From Myxococcus dinghuensis (GTDB lineage: Bacteria > Myxococcota > Myxococcia > Myxococcales > Myxococcaceae): a stretch of DNA of 64,000 nt. The notes beneath the pieces were generated by a model that was not told the origin of the DNA, ran no database searches, and was given only the letters and a program-made list of their open reading frames with translations. Position numbers and translations under genes: made by a program. Within the stretch, counting starts at the first letter, position 1, and each line of letters opens with the position of its first letter. Where the stretch lies: NCBI RefSeq assembly GCF_024198235.1, contig NZ_JAKCFB010000007.1, positions 186,001-250,000 of the forward strand. Direction: 5' to 3'. Shown one piece after another: positions 9,746 to 19,083 of this stretch.

Positions 9746-10723
9746 ATGACGTGGACCCTGAGTCTCCCGACGCATTACGTGTTGCGCCCCAAGAGCGCGT
9801 TGCTCGAATGGCTGTGCGAGCACCTGCCCGGCTCCGAACTGGAGGAGCCCCGGCTCTGGAGTCAGGACGAGGTGGTGCCCGAGACCCCCAGTCAGTCCGA
9901 GCATCGCGAGACCTGGGAGATGCGCATGAAGTTGACCATCCTGGCCGAGCTCCAGTGCGAGGCGGACAAGGAGGTCGAGGGGGGACCCCGACCCACGCGC
10001 GAGCCGGCACAAGACCCGGCGAGGATTCCCGCCACACGGGAGGACGCCGAGGGGTGGGGCGCGGAGAAGGAGGCCCGACTCCGACGCGCGTTGCGCACGC
10101 TGCTGTCCCCCGCGCCTCCGACCTTGGAGCACTTCGACAGGTGGTGGACGCTGGAGCGGGTCGGTGTCGTGTCGCACGCGGAGACCACGCTGAACCTGAC
10201 GCCGTTCGCCTCTCTCCAGAAGGTGCGCGGGCCGAGGTTCCGGGAAGGGCGCAACGACCCCTGCGATGCGGTGAGCCGCTGGTGGTCGGAGGTTCAGACC
10301 GAGCGGGTACGGAACACGCGGCTGCTTCGATACGCGGTCGCCTGGCTCTTGGAACACTTCGCGGGCCTCACACCGCTGCGGGTCTGCTTCCTGCGGGTGC
10401 GCCCCTTCCTCCTCGAACCACTCGGGGAGGCGCCTCTCGAGGTCCCGGGATGGACCGTGTCCACGACACGGCACCGGTTCCAGGGGGGGCTTTACCTCAG
10501 CCTCTGGGAGTGGGACTGGTTCGTCGGCTGGCGGTTCCGCTACGTCGTCCGTTCGGAGTCCGGGAAGGCGGTCCATTCGGGCACGGTGAGTCTCGACTTC
10601 GAGGGCTCCGAGGAGGAGCCACACATCGGCTCCGCCGAGTTGATCGAACACCACCCGAGGCGTCTGGCGGGGCTCGCCGGGACGCGCCCAATGGTGACCC
10701 CGTGGGTGCCCCGGGGAGGCTGA
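9746..10723 (+). CDS. Hypothetical protein, tryptophan rich
   Basis: The 325-residue product has no signal peptide or membrane segment and no recognised domain. It is hydrophilic, with many Trp residues near the C-terminus (SLWEWDWFVGWRFRYVV). The ATG at 9746 follows GAGGA at suitable spacing, and third-position bias supports coding. A charged, Pro-rich middle part (about 75-115) probably separates two folded parts. Neighbours give no clue to function. Confidence 0.6.
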   Translation: MTWTLSLPTHYVLRPKSALLEWLCEHLPGSELEEPRLWSQDEVVPETPSQSEHRETWEMRMKLTILAELQCEADKEVEGGPRPTREPAQDPARIPATREDAEGWGAEKEARLRRALRTLLSPAPPTLEHFDRWWTLERVGVVSHAETTLNLTPFASLQKVRGPRFREGRNDPCDAVSRWWSEVQTERVRNTRLLRYAVAWLLEHFAGLTPLRVCFLRVRPFLLEPLGEAPLEVPGWTVSTTRHRFQGGLYLSLWEWDWFVGWRFRYVVRSESGKAVHSGTVSLDFEGSEEEPHIGSAELIEHHPRRLAGLAGTRPMVTPWVPRGG

Positions 10724-10869
10724 CACCCGAGCGGACGGGGGGCCCGGGTTCCGGGAGTTCATCCCTGGGAGGCCCCACGACTGTGTCGGCCGGGAGCCAC
10801 GCCATGTGTGACGGTTGACGACGGTGCCGGGAAGGACGATGACTCGCCCGGAAGTCCCCGCGCGAACAC

Positions 10870-11598
10870 ATGAGCTTCTCTCCGCCCGTCGTCACTCCCT
10901 CCGAAGTCCTCCCCGCCCTGCGTGAGCGGGGTTTCGCCGTCCTCGACCGCGCGGGCCTCAGCGCGCTGGTGGGCGTCCCTTCCGAGACGTTGGACGGCTG
11001 GAGCCCCACGTGGAACGACCTGCCGCCCGACGGCTATCTCCGCGACGGCGGTCGCTACCGCTCGCGGCGGCACGCGTGCTTCGTCGTCGACGGCGAGTCC
11101 GTCCGCCCGGTGCCCCACCGCGCCCACTGGCAGCCCGTGGAGTACAACGCGCTGCACGGCGGACTGGAGCGCTGGTTCGAGCCGATGCTTCCCGGCGTCG
11201 TCTCCCAGCCGGAGTGGGACCGACTGCTCGCCGCCATCGCGGCGCGGGCCTCGGAGCTGAAGGGCCGTCAGCCCTGGTTCGTGGAGGCGCACCAGTTCCG
11301 CATCGACACGACGGACGGCATCGGCCGGCCCACGCCCGAGGGCGCGCATCGTGACGGCGTGGACCTGGTCGCCGTGCTGCTCGTGGGACGCGAGGGCATC
11401 AAGGGCGGCGAGACGCGTGTCTTCGAGGCCACCGGCCCCAACGGCATCCGCTTCACGCTGACGGAGCCCTGGTCCGCGCTGCTGCTGGACGACGAGCGCG
11501 TCATCCACGAGAGCACGCCCATCCAACCCCTGGGGGGCCAGGGGCACCGGGACACCCTCGTGCTCACCTTCCGCGCGAAGGGCTTCCAGGGCCCCTGA
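10870..11598 (+). CDS. 2-oxoglutarate/Fe(II) dioxygenase family protein
   Basis: A 242-residue soluble protein with the iron-binding facial triad expected of the 2OG-Fe dioxygenase family that includes amino-acid hydroxylases: His160 and Asp162 in EGAHRDGVDLV, and distal His213 in VIHESTPI. Arg227 in GHRDTLVLTFR is a candidate for binding 2-oxoglutarate. Length and ending (LVLTFR) agree with this family. The substrate cannot be predicted; related enzymes hydroxylate free aliphatic amino acids. Its stop is only 12 bases from the stop of the convergent alpha-2-macroglobulin gene. Confidence 0.82.
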   Translation: MSFSPPVVTPSEVLPALRERGFAVLDRAGLSALVGVPSETLDGWSPTWNDLPPDGYLRDGGRYRSRRHACFVVDGESVRPVPHRAHWQPVEYNALHGGLERWFEPMLPGVVSQPEWDRLLAAIAARASELKGRQPWFVEAHQFRIDTTDGIGRPTPEGAHRDGVDLVAVLLVGREGIKGGETRVFEATGPNGIRFTLTEPWSALLLDDERVIHESTPIQPLGGQGHRDTLVLTFRAKGFQGP

Positions 11599-11610
11599 CC
11601 GGGGACACGG

Positions 11611-14600
11611 TCAGGACTTGGGGGCGATGGAGACCTTCACGCCCTCGGTCCAGACCTTGTGCTCGTCCGTGTAGTACAGGTACGCGCGGCTGGCCGGCCC
11701 GGTGTACGTGCCGGGCACCGCCGCCACGAGGGACAGCGGCACGTCGATGCGCTTGCGCGGCTCCATGCCGCGCCAGTACAGCACGACGTCACGCCCGATG
11801 ACCTCGTAGGCATCCACCACCTGCCGCTGCACCAGCTCCTTGAGCTGGTCGTGCCGCACCTCCATGCCGCCCGGCACCCCGAAGATGGCCACCGCCGTGG
11901 GCAGCTTCTGGTTCGTGCGGTTGAGCACCATCACCCGCGCCTCCGTGGGCTCGCCCTCGGTGAGCTGCTTCTTCGCCAGCGACACCTCCAGCGACACCTG
12001 CGTCTCCTTCGAGCTCTTCGGCAGGCGCGCGGAGTAGGTGACCTCCACCGAGTACGGGAGCTGGGCCCCGCCCTCCATGCGCAGCTCCACGCGGCGTCCC
12101 CCGGGGCCGAGCAGCGCGCTCACGTCGGGCAGCGCGAGGGCTTCCTGGGAGGAGCCGTCGAAGCGCACGGGCTTCCCGACGGGCTGGCCCTCCACGTAGA
12201 CGCTCACCTGCCCCGGCACGAGCGACGCGGCGCGCATGCGGTCGTAGGCGATGATGGCGCGCAGGGCGAGGACGGTGCTCTGCGTCGCGCCGTAGCGGCC
12301 ACCCTCGTTGGACTCCGCGAGGAACTTCATCGACTGCTCGACGGAGCCCCGGTACTCCGGCTCGCGCAGCCACGCGAGCACCGCGAGCGCCGTGGTCTCC
12401 ACGTCCAGCGTCACACCCGAGCTGCCGACGATGGACTGCGTGCCGCCGGCCACCACGCCGTTCTTCCCCTGGAGGCTCGCCAGCCGTGACATGAGCGTCT
12501 TCGCCCCGGCCTTGTCCCCGGTGAGCGACAGGACGTTCGCGCCGAGCGCCACCACGTAGCTGTTGGTGCTCCGCGTCGCGGCGGCCTTCACCGTCGCCAC
12601 CTCGCGCGACAGCTCCCGCGCGACCGAGGCGCGCGAGTCCGCGCTCTCCAGCAGCGCCCAGGTGATGTACGCGTTGGAGGTGTCCTCGTCCTCCACCCAG
12701 ACGTGCAGCGCGCGGCGCTTGCGCGCGAAGCCGCCCTTGCCGTCGCGCTGGTTGAGCATCCAGCCGCGCGTGCGCTCCAGCATGGCCGCGTCGATGTCGC
12801 GCACCTGCTTCATGTCCATGAAGTGGAGCAGGCCGAAGGCGGTCAGCGCCTCGTGGCCCGGCGCCTCGCCGAACCACTCGTAGCCGCGCTCCTTCGTCTC
12901 GAAGCCCACGAGCCGCTGGTAGCCCCGCTCCAGCTTCTCCTTCGCGGACGCCACCAGCGCCGGGCTGACCCCGGAGTGCGTCTGGAAGTACTGCTGCGCC
13001 ATCGTCATGGGGTACGTGGTGGAGCTGGTCTGCTCGAAGCAGCCGCTCGGCTCCTGGATGAGGCGCTCGAGCGACTCGGTCATGTTGGCCAGGGGCGCGG
13101 GGTACACCTTGATGGAGGCGCGGACGGTGCCGGGCACGAGGTCGTCGGGCAGGGTGACCAGGTGGCTCACCGGCTTCTCCCCGGAGAGCAGTCCGCCGAG
13201 CGCCACGCGCCCGGGGAAGCCCTCCGGCTTGATGGACAGCGTGCGCGTGACGACGTCCGTGTAGTCCCCGGCGTTCGCGGTGAGCTTCACGTCCACGGGC
13301 TGGGTCGCGCGGCCGATCTCCAGCGAGTAGAGCTGGCGACCCCGCGCACCCGCCGCCAGGCTCATGGCCTGCCCCCCGGCGAACTTCACCGCGCCCTTCA
13401 CGTCCAGCTTCACGCGGGCGTCGGTCAGCGCCGCCGTCGTCCCGTTCACCAGCGCCACGGGCAGGCGCACCACGTCGCCGGAGGTGACCTCCAGCGGGAG
13501 CTTGGGCTCCACGTAGAACGGCTGCACGGACTCCAGCGTCGCCACGGCCGAGCCGAGCGCGCCGTCGTCACCCACCACGCCGCCGAGCGCCTTGAACGTG
13601 GTCACCGAGTCGCTCATCGCGAAGCGCACCGTGAGCTCGCCCGTCTGGGGATGGGTGCGCATGCCCGCGGTCCAGTACAGCGTCTCCGCGAAGTCCTGGC
13701 GGTCTCCCGCCTTGCGGCCCGGGCGCGCGAGGTGCGCGTACTCCCGGACGTAGGCGAGCGGCGGGGCGGCCATGTAGCGGTCCTCGTCCCATTCCATCTT
13801 GCGCTTGGCGGCCTTGGCCGGCTCGAAGCGGTCGGCGTTGAGCTCCGCGCCGGCGAACGCCGCGTCGTCGCGCAGCGCGACCTCCGCGGGAGGCGCGGCC
13901 GGGAGGTCCTCCTGGGCGGCCTTGTCCTGGGCCACGGGGGCGGGGGGGACCGCGGCGGCGAGCTCGGCGAGGACGCCTCCCTCCACGGCGTCGTCCTCTG
14001 GCCCGGCCGCGGCCCTCGGGCGCAGGTCTTCCCGACGGAGTCCGATGCCCTTGTTCCGGGCCACGGCGGGGCGAACCGGAGAGCCAAGCTGGCTCACCGC
14101 GAACGCGCGCAGGGCCGGGTCGCCGTGCTGCTTCAGGAACGCCATGGGGTCGACGAGGGCGAAGCGGCGCCACCCCTGGGTGCCGAGCAGCAGGTCCACC
14201 GCCCGCGGCGCCTTGGGGTCGCGCTTGTCGAGGTAGAGCTGCGCGTCGGCCAGCTCCTTCACCTCGGGCTCGAGCAGCACCATCACCGGGAGCAGGGGCG
14301 CCTGGTCGCGCTTCTCCTGGAGCTCCAGCACCGCGTCGTCGGTGACGGTGAGCATCACCAGCGCGGAGACGGGCTTCCCGTTGCGCGTGGTGCGCGCGGT
14401 CAGCTCCACCGGTCCGCCGGGCACGTAGCGTTGACGGTCCGCCTTCAGCTCGAGGGAGACCTCCTTCGCGGGCTGCCGGAACACCAGCCGCTCCGCGAGC
14501 GGGCGGTTGTCGGCGTCCCACACGGTGGCGATGAGCACGCCGTCCTCGTCACGCGGCTTCAGCGTCACCTCTCCGCCGCGGGTGTCGTCGAGCCGGGCCG

Positions 14601-15744
14601 TCACGATGCGGCTCTCGCGCTGACTCAGCGTCACGGACACGCGGCCCACGCCCTGGGCGCCGACGACGAGCCGCACCGGAGCGCCGGCGGGGACGATGTC
14701 GTCGACCGCGCGGAGCGTGGCGCCGGAGGGCTTCACGCGCGGCAGGGGGAACGTCTTGCGGATGCCGGAGGGAGCGTCGATGCGCAGCGCGTACGTCGCG
14801 CCCGCGCGCGGGGTCAGCTCGAAGCGCCCGCGGCCCTCGTGCTCCGAGGCCACGGTGGCGACGACCTTGCCCGTCTCCTGGTCCACCACGACGCCCCGCA
14901 GGTCCGCGGGTTTGCGCGCCGGCGTCTTCGCCTCGAAGTACACGCGCGAGGGGAGCCCCGCCACCAGGTCACCGCCCTCGGGGAACATCGCGAGGTCCAG
15001 CGTCTGGAGCAGGATGGGGAGCGTCTTCGCGGCCGTCTCCACCACGCCCCCGTCCCGGATGGTGAAGGCGAGCGTGCCCTCGCCACGCTCGATGACCGCG
15101 GGCAGCGGGAAGCGGATGGTGCAGTGCCCGGTCGCGTCCACGGTGCAGGGCACCTGCGCCACGCTGACGCCGTCGACGAGCGCGTCACCCGTCACGCTCG
15201 CCCCCACGGGGATGCCGCCCTCGGCGCGCTTCACGTCGAGCGTGGCGGTGACCGTGTCGCCGGGGCCGTAGCCATCCCGGAGGAAGACGATCTGCGACTT
15301 GAGGCGCGGCGCGCGGTAGGCGCGCACGTCGAACTTGCGCTCCACCGGAGCCGCGCCCAGGTAGGGATAGCTGACGCGGAGGGTGTACTCGCCGCCGGCT
15401 TGTCCCTCGGGAATGGTCCAGGCGTGTCCCCAGATCGCGTCCTGCGCGCTGACGGCGCCCTGGAGGACGACGTCTCCCTTGGGACCGCGAATCTCCACCT
15501 GGGCGCTGAGCGGGCTCCTGAAGGGGCTGTGGGAGTCGGCGTGGAGCATCAGCCCCCGCATCAGGACCTGCTCCCCGGGCCGGTACATGGGCTTGTCCGT
15601 GGAGAGGTAGGTCTGGAACCGGGGCTCCCCCAGCCGGAGGGGGGGAGCCGGTCTGGCGAAGCCCGACGGGGGCAGCGCCAGGAGCGGGACGGTCAGGCCC
15701 AGGGCGGCGAGGGCGCCCAGGAGCCGCGAGACGGAGAAGGTCAT
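11611..15744 (-). CDS. Alpha-2-macroglobulin family protein with intact thioester
   Basis: A 1377-residue exported protein. After a signal peptide (about 1-35) comes an MG1-type opening, YLSTDKPMYRPGEQVLMRG, then a series of macroglobulin beta-sandwich domains, a charged Ala/Pro-rich bait-like region (about 570-650), and the thioester domain with GCFEQT (Cys902, Gln905). Such proteins trap attacking proteases in the periplasm or cell surface by cleavage of the bait and covalent capture. The ATG at 15744 with GAGAG upstream is preferred; a TTG at 15756 is in frame. No PBP1C gene, the common neighbour, is adjacent; a secreted peptidase gene is divergent instead. Confidence 0.9.
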   Translation of the reverse strand: MTFSVSRLLGALAALGLTVPLLALPPSGFARPAPPLRLGEPRFQTYLSTDKPMYRPGEQVLMRGLMLHADSHSPFRSPLSAQVEIRGPKGDVVLQGAVSAQDAIWGHAWTIPEGQAGGEYTLRVSYPYLGAAPVERKFDVRAYRAPRLKSQIVFLRDGYGPGDTVTATLDVKRAEGGIPVGASVTGDALVDGVSVAQVPCTVDATGHCTIRFPLPAVIERGEGTLAFTIRDGGVVETAAKTLPILLQTLDLAMFPEGGDLVAGLPSRVYFEAKTPARKPADLRGVVVDQETGKVVATVASEHEGRGRFELTPRAGATYALRIDAPSGIRKTFPLPRVKPSGATLRAVDDIVPAGAPVRLVVGAQGVGRVSVTLSQRESRIVTARLDDTRGGEVTLKPRDEDGVLIATVWDADNRPLAERLVFRQPAKEVSLELKADRQRYVPGGPVELTARTTRNGKPVSALVMLTVTDDAVLELQEKRDQAPLLPVMVLLEPEVKELADAQLYLDKRDPKAPRAVDLLLGTQGWRRFALVDPMAFLKQHGDPALRAFAVSQLGSPVRPAVARNKGIGLRREDLRPRAAAGPEDDAVEGGVLAELAAAVPPAPVAQDKAAQEDLPAAPPAEVALRDDAAFAGAELNADRFEPAKAAKRKMEWDEDRYMAAPPLAYVREYAHLARPGRKAGDRQDFAETLYWTAGMRTHPQTGELTVRFAMSDSVTTFKALGGVVGDDGALGSAVATLESVQPFYVEPKLPLEVTSGDVVRLPVALVNGTTAALTDARVKLDVKGAVKFAGGQAMSLAAGARGRQLYSLEIGRATQPVDVKLTANAGDYTDVVTRTLSIKPEGFPGRVALGGLLSGEKPVSHLVTLPDDLVPGTVRASIKVYPAPLANMTESLERLIQEPSGCFEQTSSTTYPMTMAQQYFQTHSGVSPALVASAKEKLERGYQRLVGFETKERGYEWFGEAPGHEALTAFGLLHFMDMKQVRDIDAAMLERTRGWMLNQRDGKGGFARKRRALHVWVEDEDTSNAYITWALLESADSRASVARELSREVATVKAAATRSTNSYVVALGANVLSLTGDKAGAKTLMSRLASLQGKNGVVAGGTQSIVGSSGVTLDVETTALAVLAWLREPEYRGSVEQSMKFLAESNEGGRYGATQSTVLALRAIIAYDRMRAASLVPGQVSVYVEGQPVGKPVRFDGSSQEALALPDVSALLGPGGRRVELRMEGGAQLPYSVEVTYSARLPKSSKETQVSLEVSLAKKQLTEGEPTEARVMVLNRTNQKLPTAVAIFGVPGGMEVRHDQLKELVQRQVVDAYEVIGRDVVLYWRGMEPRKRIDVPLSLVAAVPGTYTGPASRAYLYYTDEHKVWTEGVKVSIAPKS

Positions 15745-16162
15745 GGCGGCTCTCAACGGACGAGGTCCCGGGAAGTTCTAGGCCCGGAGTCCCGTGGATG
15801 TTCCGTGGGGCTCCTGGGGCGGAATCACCCCGCTCGCGGGGCGGGGAGGCGCACTTCGCGCGCGGACTCCGACAGGGAGCGGAGGTGCGTCCGTCGGGCT
15901 CGCGAGGTCCGCCTTCAACGACGATGCGCGCACGACCTGCTCGAGGGAGGTGGCTGGCCGCCGCCTCGTCTCGTGGTCCGATGGGACGGTGGGAGGAGAC
16001 GTCCCCGTCCCCGAGTATCGGTGGGCAGGCGCTCCGGGGGTGACGGTGGGAGGCGCCTGGGAGAAGCTGCCTGCCTGGGGCGCGGTGAGTCGACCGCCGC
16101 AGGAATGCAGGCGGTCGCCCCGTGTTCCCGAGCCCCCCGCATCGCCACTGGGAGACGAGGAC
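15745..16162. other. Divergent promoter region between alpha-2-macroglobulin and prolyl oligopeptidase genes
   Basis: This 418-base gap has no supportable gene in either strand. It must hold the promoters of both flanking genes. The only clear structure is a hairpin at 16091-16117, described separately; a short CCCCGC/GCGGGG palindrome occurs near 15830. Confidence 0.5.
16091..16117 (+). promoter_or_regulatory. Hairpin in the leader of the prolyl oligopeptidase gene
   Basis: An 8-bp perfect stem (16091-16098 with 16110-16117) is extended by three more pairs after one bulged A, with a GGAA loop. It ends 45 bases before the ATG, so it may sit in the 5' untranslated RNA as an attenuator or stability element. 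Confidence 0.35.
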
Positions 16163-18244
16163 ATGGGCAGGTTGTTCGTCGCGCCGTTGTTGACCGGGCT
16201 GTTGACCGCCTCCGTGGCGGTGGCCGCCGAGGAGGACCCCTTCCTCTGGTTGGAGGAGGTGGAGGGGACACGCGCGCTGGAGTGGGTGCGCGCCCAGAAC
16301 GCGCGCACGCTGGAGGTGTTGGAGAAGGATCCGCGCTTCGAGCCCTTCCTCCAGGAGGCGCTCTCCATCTACACCGCGACCGACCGCATCCCGGCGCCGT
16401 CCTTCCGCGCGGGCGGCGTGGACAACTTCTGGCAGGACCGGACGAACCCGCGCGGCGTCTGGCGTCACACCTCGACGGACGGCTACGCCAGCGCACAGCC
16501 CGCGTGGGTGCCGGTGCTGGACGTGGACGCCCTGGCGAAGGCGGAGGGCCAGCCGTGGATCTTCAAGGGCCATGACTGCCTGCCGCCCGCGGACCAGCGC
16601 TGCCTCGTCTCGCTCTCCGACGGCGGCAAGGACGCGGTGGAGGTCCGCGAGTTCGACGCCGCCGCGAAGCAGTTCGTCGAGGGCGGCTTCCGCATCCCGG
16701 AGGGCAAGCAGTCCTCGGACTGGCTGGACGCGGACACGCTGCTCGTCGGCCGGGACTGGGGCGAGAACACGCTCACGGAGTCCGGCTACCCCTTCGTCCT
16801 CAAGCGCTGGAAGCGCGGGACGCCGCTGGCGTCGGCGACGGAGGTGTTCCGGGGCGAGCCCACGGACGTCTCCGCGTCGGCCTTCCTCCTGCGCGCCCCG
16901 GAGGGCCAGCTCGAGGGCGTCATCGTCAACCGCGCGGTGACGTTCTTCGAGTCCGAGCTGTGGCTGCTCACGGACGCCGCGCCCGTGCGCCTGCCGTTCC
17001 CGCGCAAGGTGTCCCTCCAGGCCTTCGTGCAGGGGCAGGTCGTCTTCACCATCGAAGAGGACTGGGGCCGCTTCAAGCAGGGCGCGCTGCTGGCGTATCC
17101 GCTCGCGGCGCTGAAGGCGGACCCGGCGAAGGCGAAGCCCGCGCTCATCCTCCAGCCCGGCCCGCGTCAGGCCATCGAGTCGGTGTCGCGCACGCGCAAC
17201 AAGCTGCTCGTCAACCTGTACGAGGACGTGAAGGGCACGCTGGAGGTGTACTCCCCGGGCAAGCTCCGCTGGACGCGCGCGCGGCTGGGTATGCCGAGGA
17301 ACGCGTCGGTGGACATCGTCGCCACCTCGTCCGCGCATGACCGGTTCTTCGCCGGCTCCGAGGGGTTCCTCGCGCCCACGTCGCTGTGGCTCGGGGATGC
17401 GTCGTCCAAGGCCGTGAAGCAGGTGAAGGCCCTGCCGGCGCGCTTCGACGCGTCCACGCACGTGGTGGAGCAGCACTGGGTGGCGTCGAAGGACAAGACG
17501 AAGGTGCCGTACTTCCTCGTCCGCCCCAAGAAGATGAAGTGGGACGGGAGCACGCCCACGGTGGTGTACGGCTACGGTGGCTTCCAGGTCTCCAAGCCGC
17601 CCGAGTACCTGCCCCAGGTGGGCAAGCTGTGGCTGGAGCGGGGCGGGGCCTACGTCATCGCCAACATCCGGGGCGGTGGCGAGTTCGGCCCGCGCTGGCA
17701 CCAGGCCGCGCTGCGCGAGAAGCGCCAGCACGCGTTCGACGACTTCGCCGCCGTCATCGAGGACCTGGAGCGGAAGAAGTTCACCTCGCCGCGCCGGGTC
17801 GCCATCTACGGCCGCTCCAACGGCGGTGTCCTCACCAGCGTGGTGATGACGCAGCACCCGGAGCTGCTCAACGGGGCCGTCATCGAGAGCCCGCTCATCG
17901 ACATGCTCCGCTACCACAAGCTGCCGGCCGGCGCGTCCTGGGTGGGCGAGTACGGCAACCCGGAGGTGCCCGAGGACGCCGCGTTCATCGCGAAGTACTC
18001 CGCCTACCAGAACCTGAAGCCGGGCGTGAGCTACCCCAAGCCGTACATCACCACCAACACCAAGGACGACCGCGTCCACCCCGGCCACGCGCGCAAGTTC
18101 GCCGCGAAGCTGGAGTCCCTGGGGCAGCCGTACCTCTATTACGAGAACACGGACGGCGGGCACTCCAACGACGCGGACCCGCTGCTCAACGCGCGCCGCT
18201 GGGCGCTGCACCACGTCTACCTGTCGCAGCAGCTCATGGACTGA
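16163..18244 (+). CDS. Exported prolyl oligopeptidase family serine peptidase (S9A)
   Basis: A 693-residue enzyme with a signal peptide (about 1-21), the N-terminal family block DPFLWLEEVEGTRALEWV, a beta-propeller (about 100-400) and an alpha/beta-hydrolase domain at the C-terminus. The catalytic triad is readable: Ser552 in GRSNGG, an Asp in TKDDRVHPGH (635-636) and His667 in GGHSND. The GYGGF and NIRGGGEFG blocks before the nucleophile are typical of S9A. It should cleave proline-containing peptides outside the cytoplasm. The ATG at 16163 follows GGGAGACGAGG. It is divergent from the alpha-2-macroglobulin gene. Confidence 0.92.
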   Translation: MGRLFVAPLLTGLLTASVAVAAEEDPFLWLEEVEGTRALEWVRAQNARTLEVLEKDPRFEPFLQEALSIYTATDRIPAPSFRAGGVDNFWQDRTNPRGVWRHTSTDGYASAQPAWVPVLDVDALAKAEGQPWIFKGHDCLPPADQRCLVSLSDGGKDAVEVREFDAAAKQFVEGGFRIPEGKQSSDWLDADTLLVGRDWGENTLTESGYPFVLKRWKRGTPLASATEVFRGEPTDVSASAFLLRAPEGQLEGVIVNRAVTFFESELWLLTDAAPVRLPFPRKVSLQAFVQGQVVFTIEEDWGRFKQGALLAYPLAALKADPAKAKPALILQPGPRQAIESVSRTRNKLLVNLYEDVKGTLEVYSPGKLRWTRARLGMPRNASVDIVATSSAHDRFFAGSEGFLAPTSLWLGDASSKAVKQVKALPARFDASTHVVEQHWVASKDKTKVPYFLVRPKKMKWDGSTPTVVYGYGGFQVSKPPEYLPQVGKLWLERGGAYVIANIRGGGEFGPRWHQAALREKRQHAFDDFAAVIEDLERKKFTSPRRVAIYGRSNGGVLTSVVMTQHPELLNGAVIESPLIDMLRYHKLPAGASWVGEYGNPEVPEDAAFIAKYSAYQNLKPGVSYPKPYITTNTKDDRVHPGHARKFAAKLESLGQPYLYYENTDGGHSNDADPLLNARRWALHHVYLSQQLMD

Positions 18245-18252
18245 CGGCCCGG

Positions 18253-18277
18253 GGGCCCGCCCGTTCGCGGTGGGCCC
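18253..18277. terminator. Bidirectional terminator-like hairpin
   Basis: A 9-bp stem with one G-T wobble (18253-18261 with 18269-18277) and a 7-base loop fills the 33-base gap between two convergent stops (18244 and 18278). There is no T-run on the plus strand. Confidence 0.5.
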
Positions 18278-19081
18278 TCAGTTCACGCTCTCCGCGCTGT
18301 AGCGGGCGATGAGGCCCGTGCGCACGGCGAGCTTGAAGATGCGCGAGAAGAAGAGGCCCGCCAGCAGGATGTAGAGCACCGCGAGGCCTCCGCCCACGAA
18401 CACGTTCGTCCACGCCACCGAGCCCCCGGCGACGATGGCCCTCATGCCCTCGAAGACGTACGACGGGGGCAGCAGCCGCGAGAGCGCCTGCATCCACGGG
18501 GGCAGGGTGGACAGCGGGTAGAAGACGCCGACGAACGGGGACAGCAGCGCGGGGATGGGCCAGATGAACCACTCCGCGGAGGGCCCCAGCCGCAGCACCA
18601 CCGCCGTGCCGAAGATGCCCAGCGCGATGCCGAACAGGAACAGCACCAGCAGGAACGGCACCAGCATCACGCCATAGATGGCCATGGACAGGCCGAACAC
18701 GGCGCCCGCCACCACGAGCATGACGACGAGCCCCACGGAGCTGGTGGCGATGCTGGAGAGCACCAGCCCCAGCACGTATTCGCGGATGCTCATGGGTGTG
18801 GCGAAGACGTTGAGGAAGTTCCGGGACCAGACGTCCTCGAAGAACGTGGTCGTCACGCCCTGCATCACCCGGGTGAGGAAGTCCCAGAGGAGCACCGCGC
18901 CCAGGAGCGCGGGCAACAGGTCCATGCCCGGCGCGGTGATGGTGCCCAGGTAGCGGGTGATGAACCCCCACAGGACGATGTCGATGGCCACCCAGACGAA
19001 CAGGGGGAAGATGCGCGAGGGACTTCCCCGCAGGAGATAGAACTGCCGCAGGACGATGGCGGCGGCGCGGGACAGGCGCAT
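18278..19081 (-). CDS. ABC-2 type transporter permease
   Basis: The 267-residue protein has six hydrophobic segments and the layout of ABC-2 export permeases: VLRQFYLLRGSPSRIFPLFVW at the start, VWSRNFLNVFATPMSIREYV in the middle, and LSPFVGVFYPLSTLPPWMQA before the last segments. The last block is the usual place of the family signature. It starts 2 bases after the stop of the ATPase gene, so the two form one exporter. The substrate is unknown. The upstream partner genes (YdeI-like and macro-domain proteins) are soluble and do not reveal it. Confidence 0.88.
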   Translation of the reverse strand: MRLSRAAAIVLRQFYLLRGSPSRIFPLFVWVAIDIVLWGFITRYLGTITAPGMDLLPALLGAVLLWDFLTRVMQGVTTTFFEDVWSRNFLNVFATPMSIREYVLGLVLSSIATSSVGLVVMLVVAGAVFGLSMAIYGVMLVPFLLVLFLFGIALGIFGTAVVLRLGPSAEWFIWPIPALLSPFVGVFYPLSTLPPWMQALSRLLPPSYVFEGMRAIVAGGSVAWTNVFVGGGLAVLYILLAGLFFSRIFKLAVRTGLIARYSAESVN

Positions 19082-19083
19082 GG

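Noticed and set aside
15794..16162. N-terminal extension of the prolyl oligopeptidase frame
   Set aside because: Codon bias is lost and the signal peptide starts properly at ATG 16163 with a ribosome-binding site.
12703..16575. A 1290-residue plus-strand frame
   Set aside because: It is the antisense shadow of the alpha-2-macroglobulin gene, with low-complexity His/Arg/Gly content and no domains.
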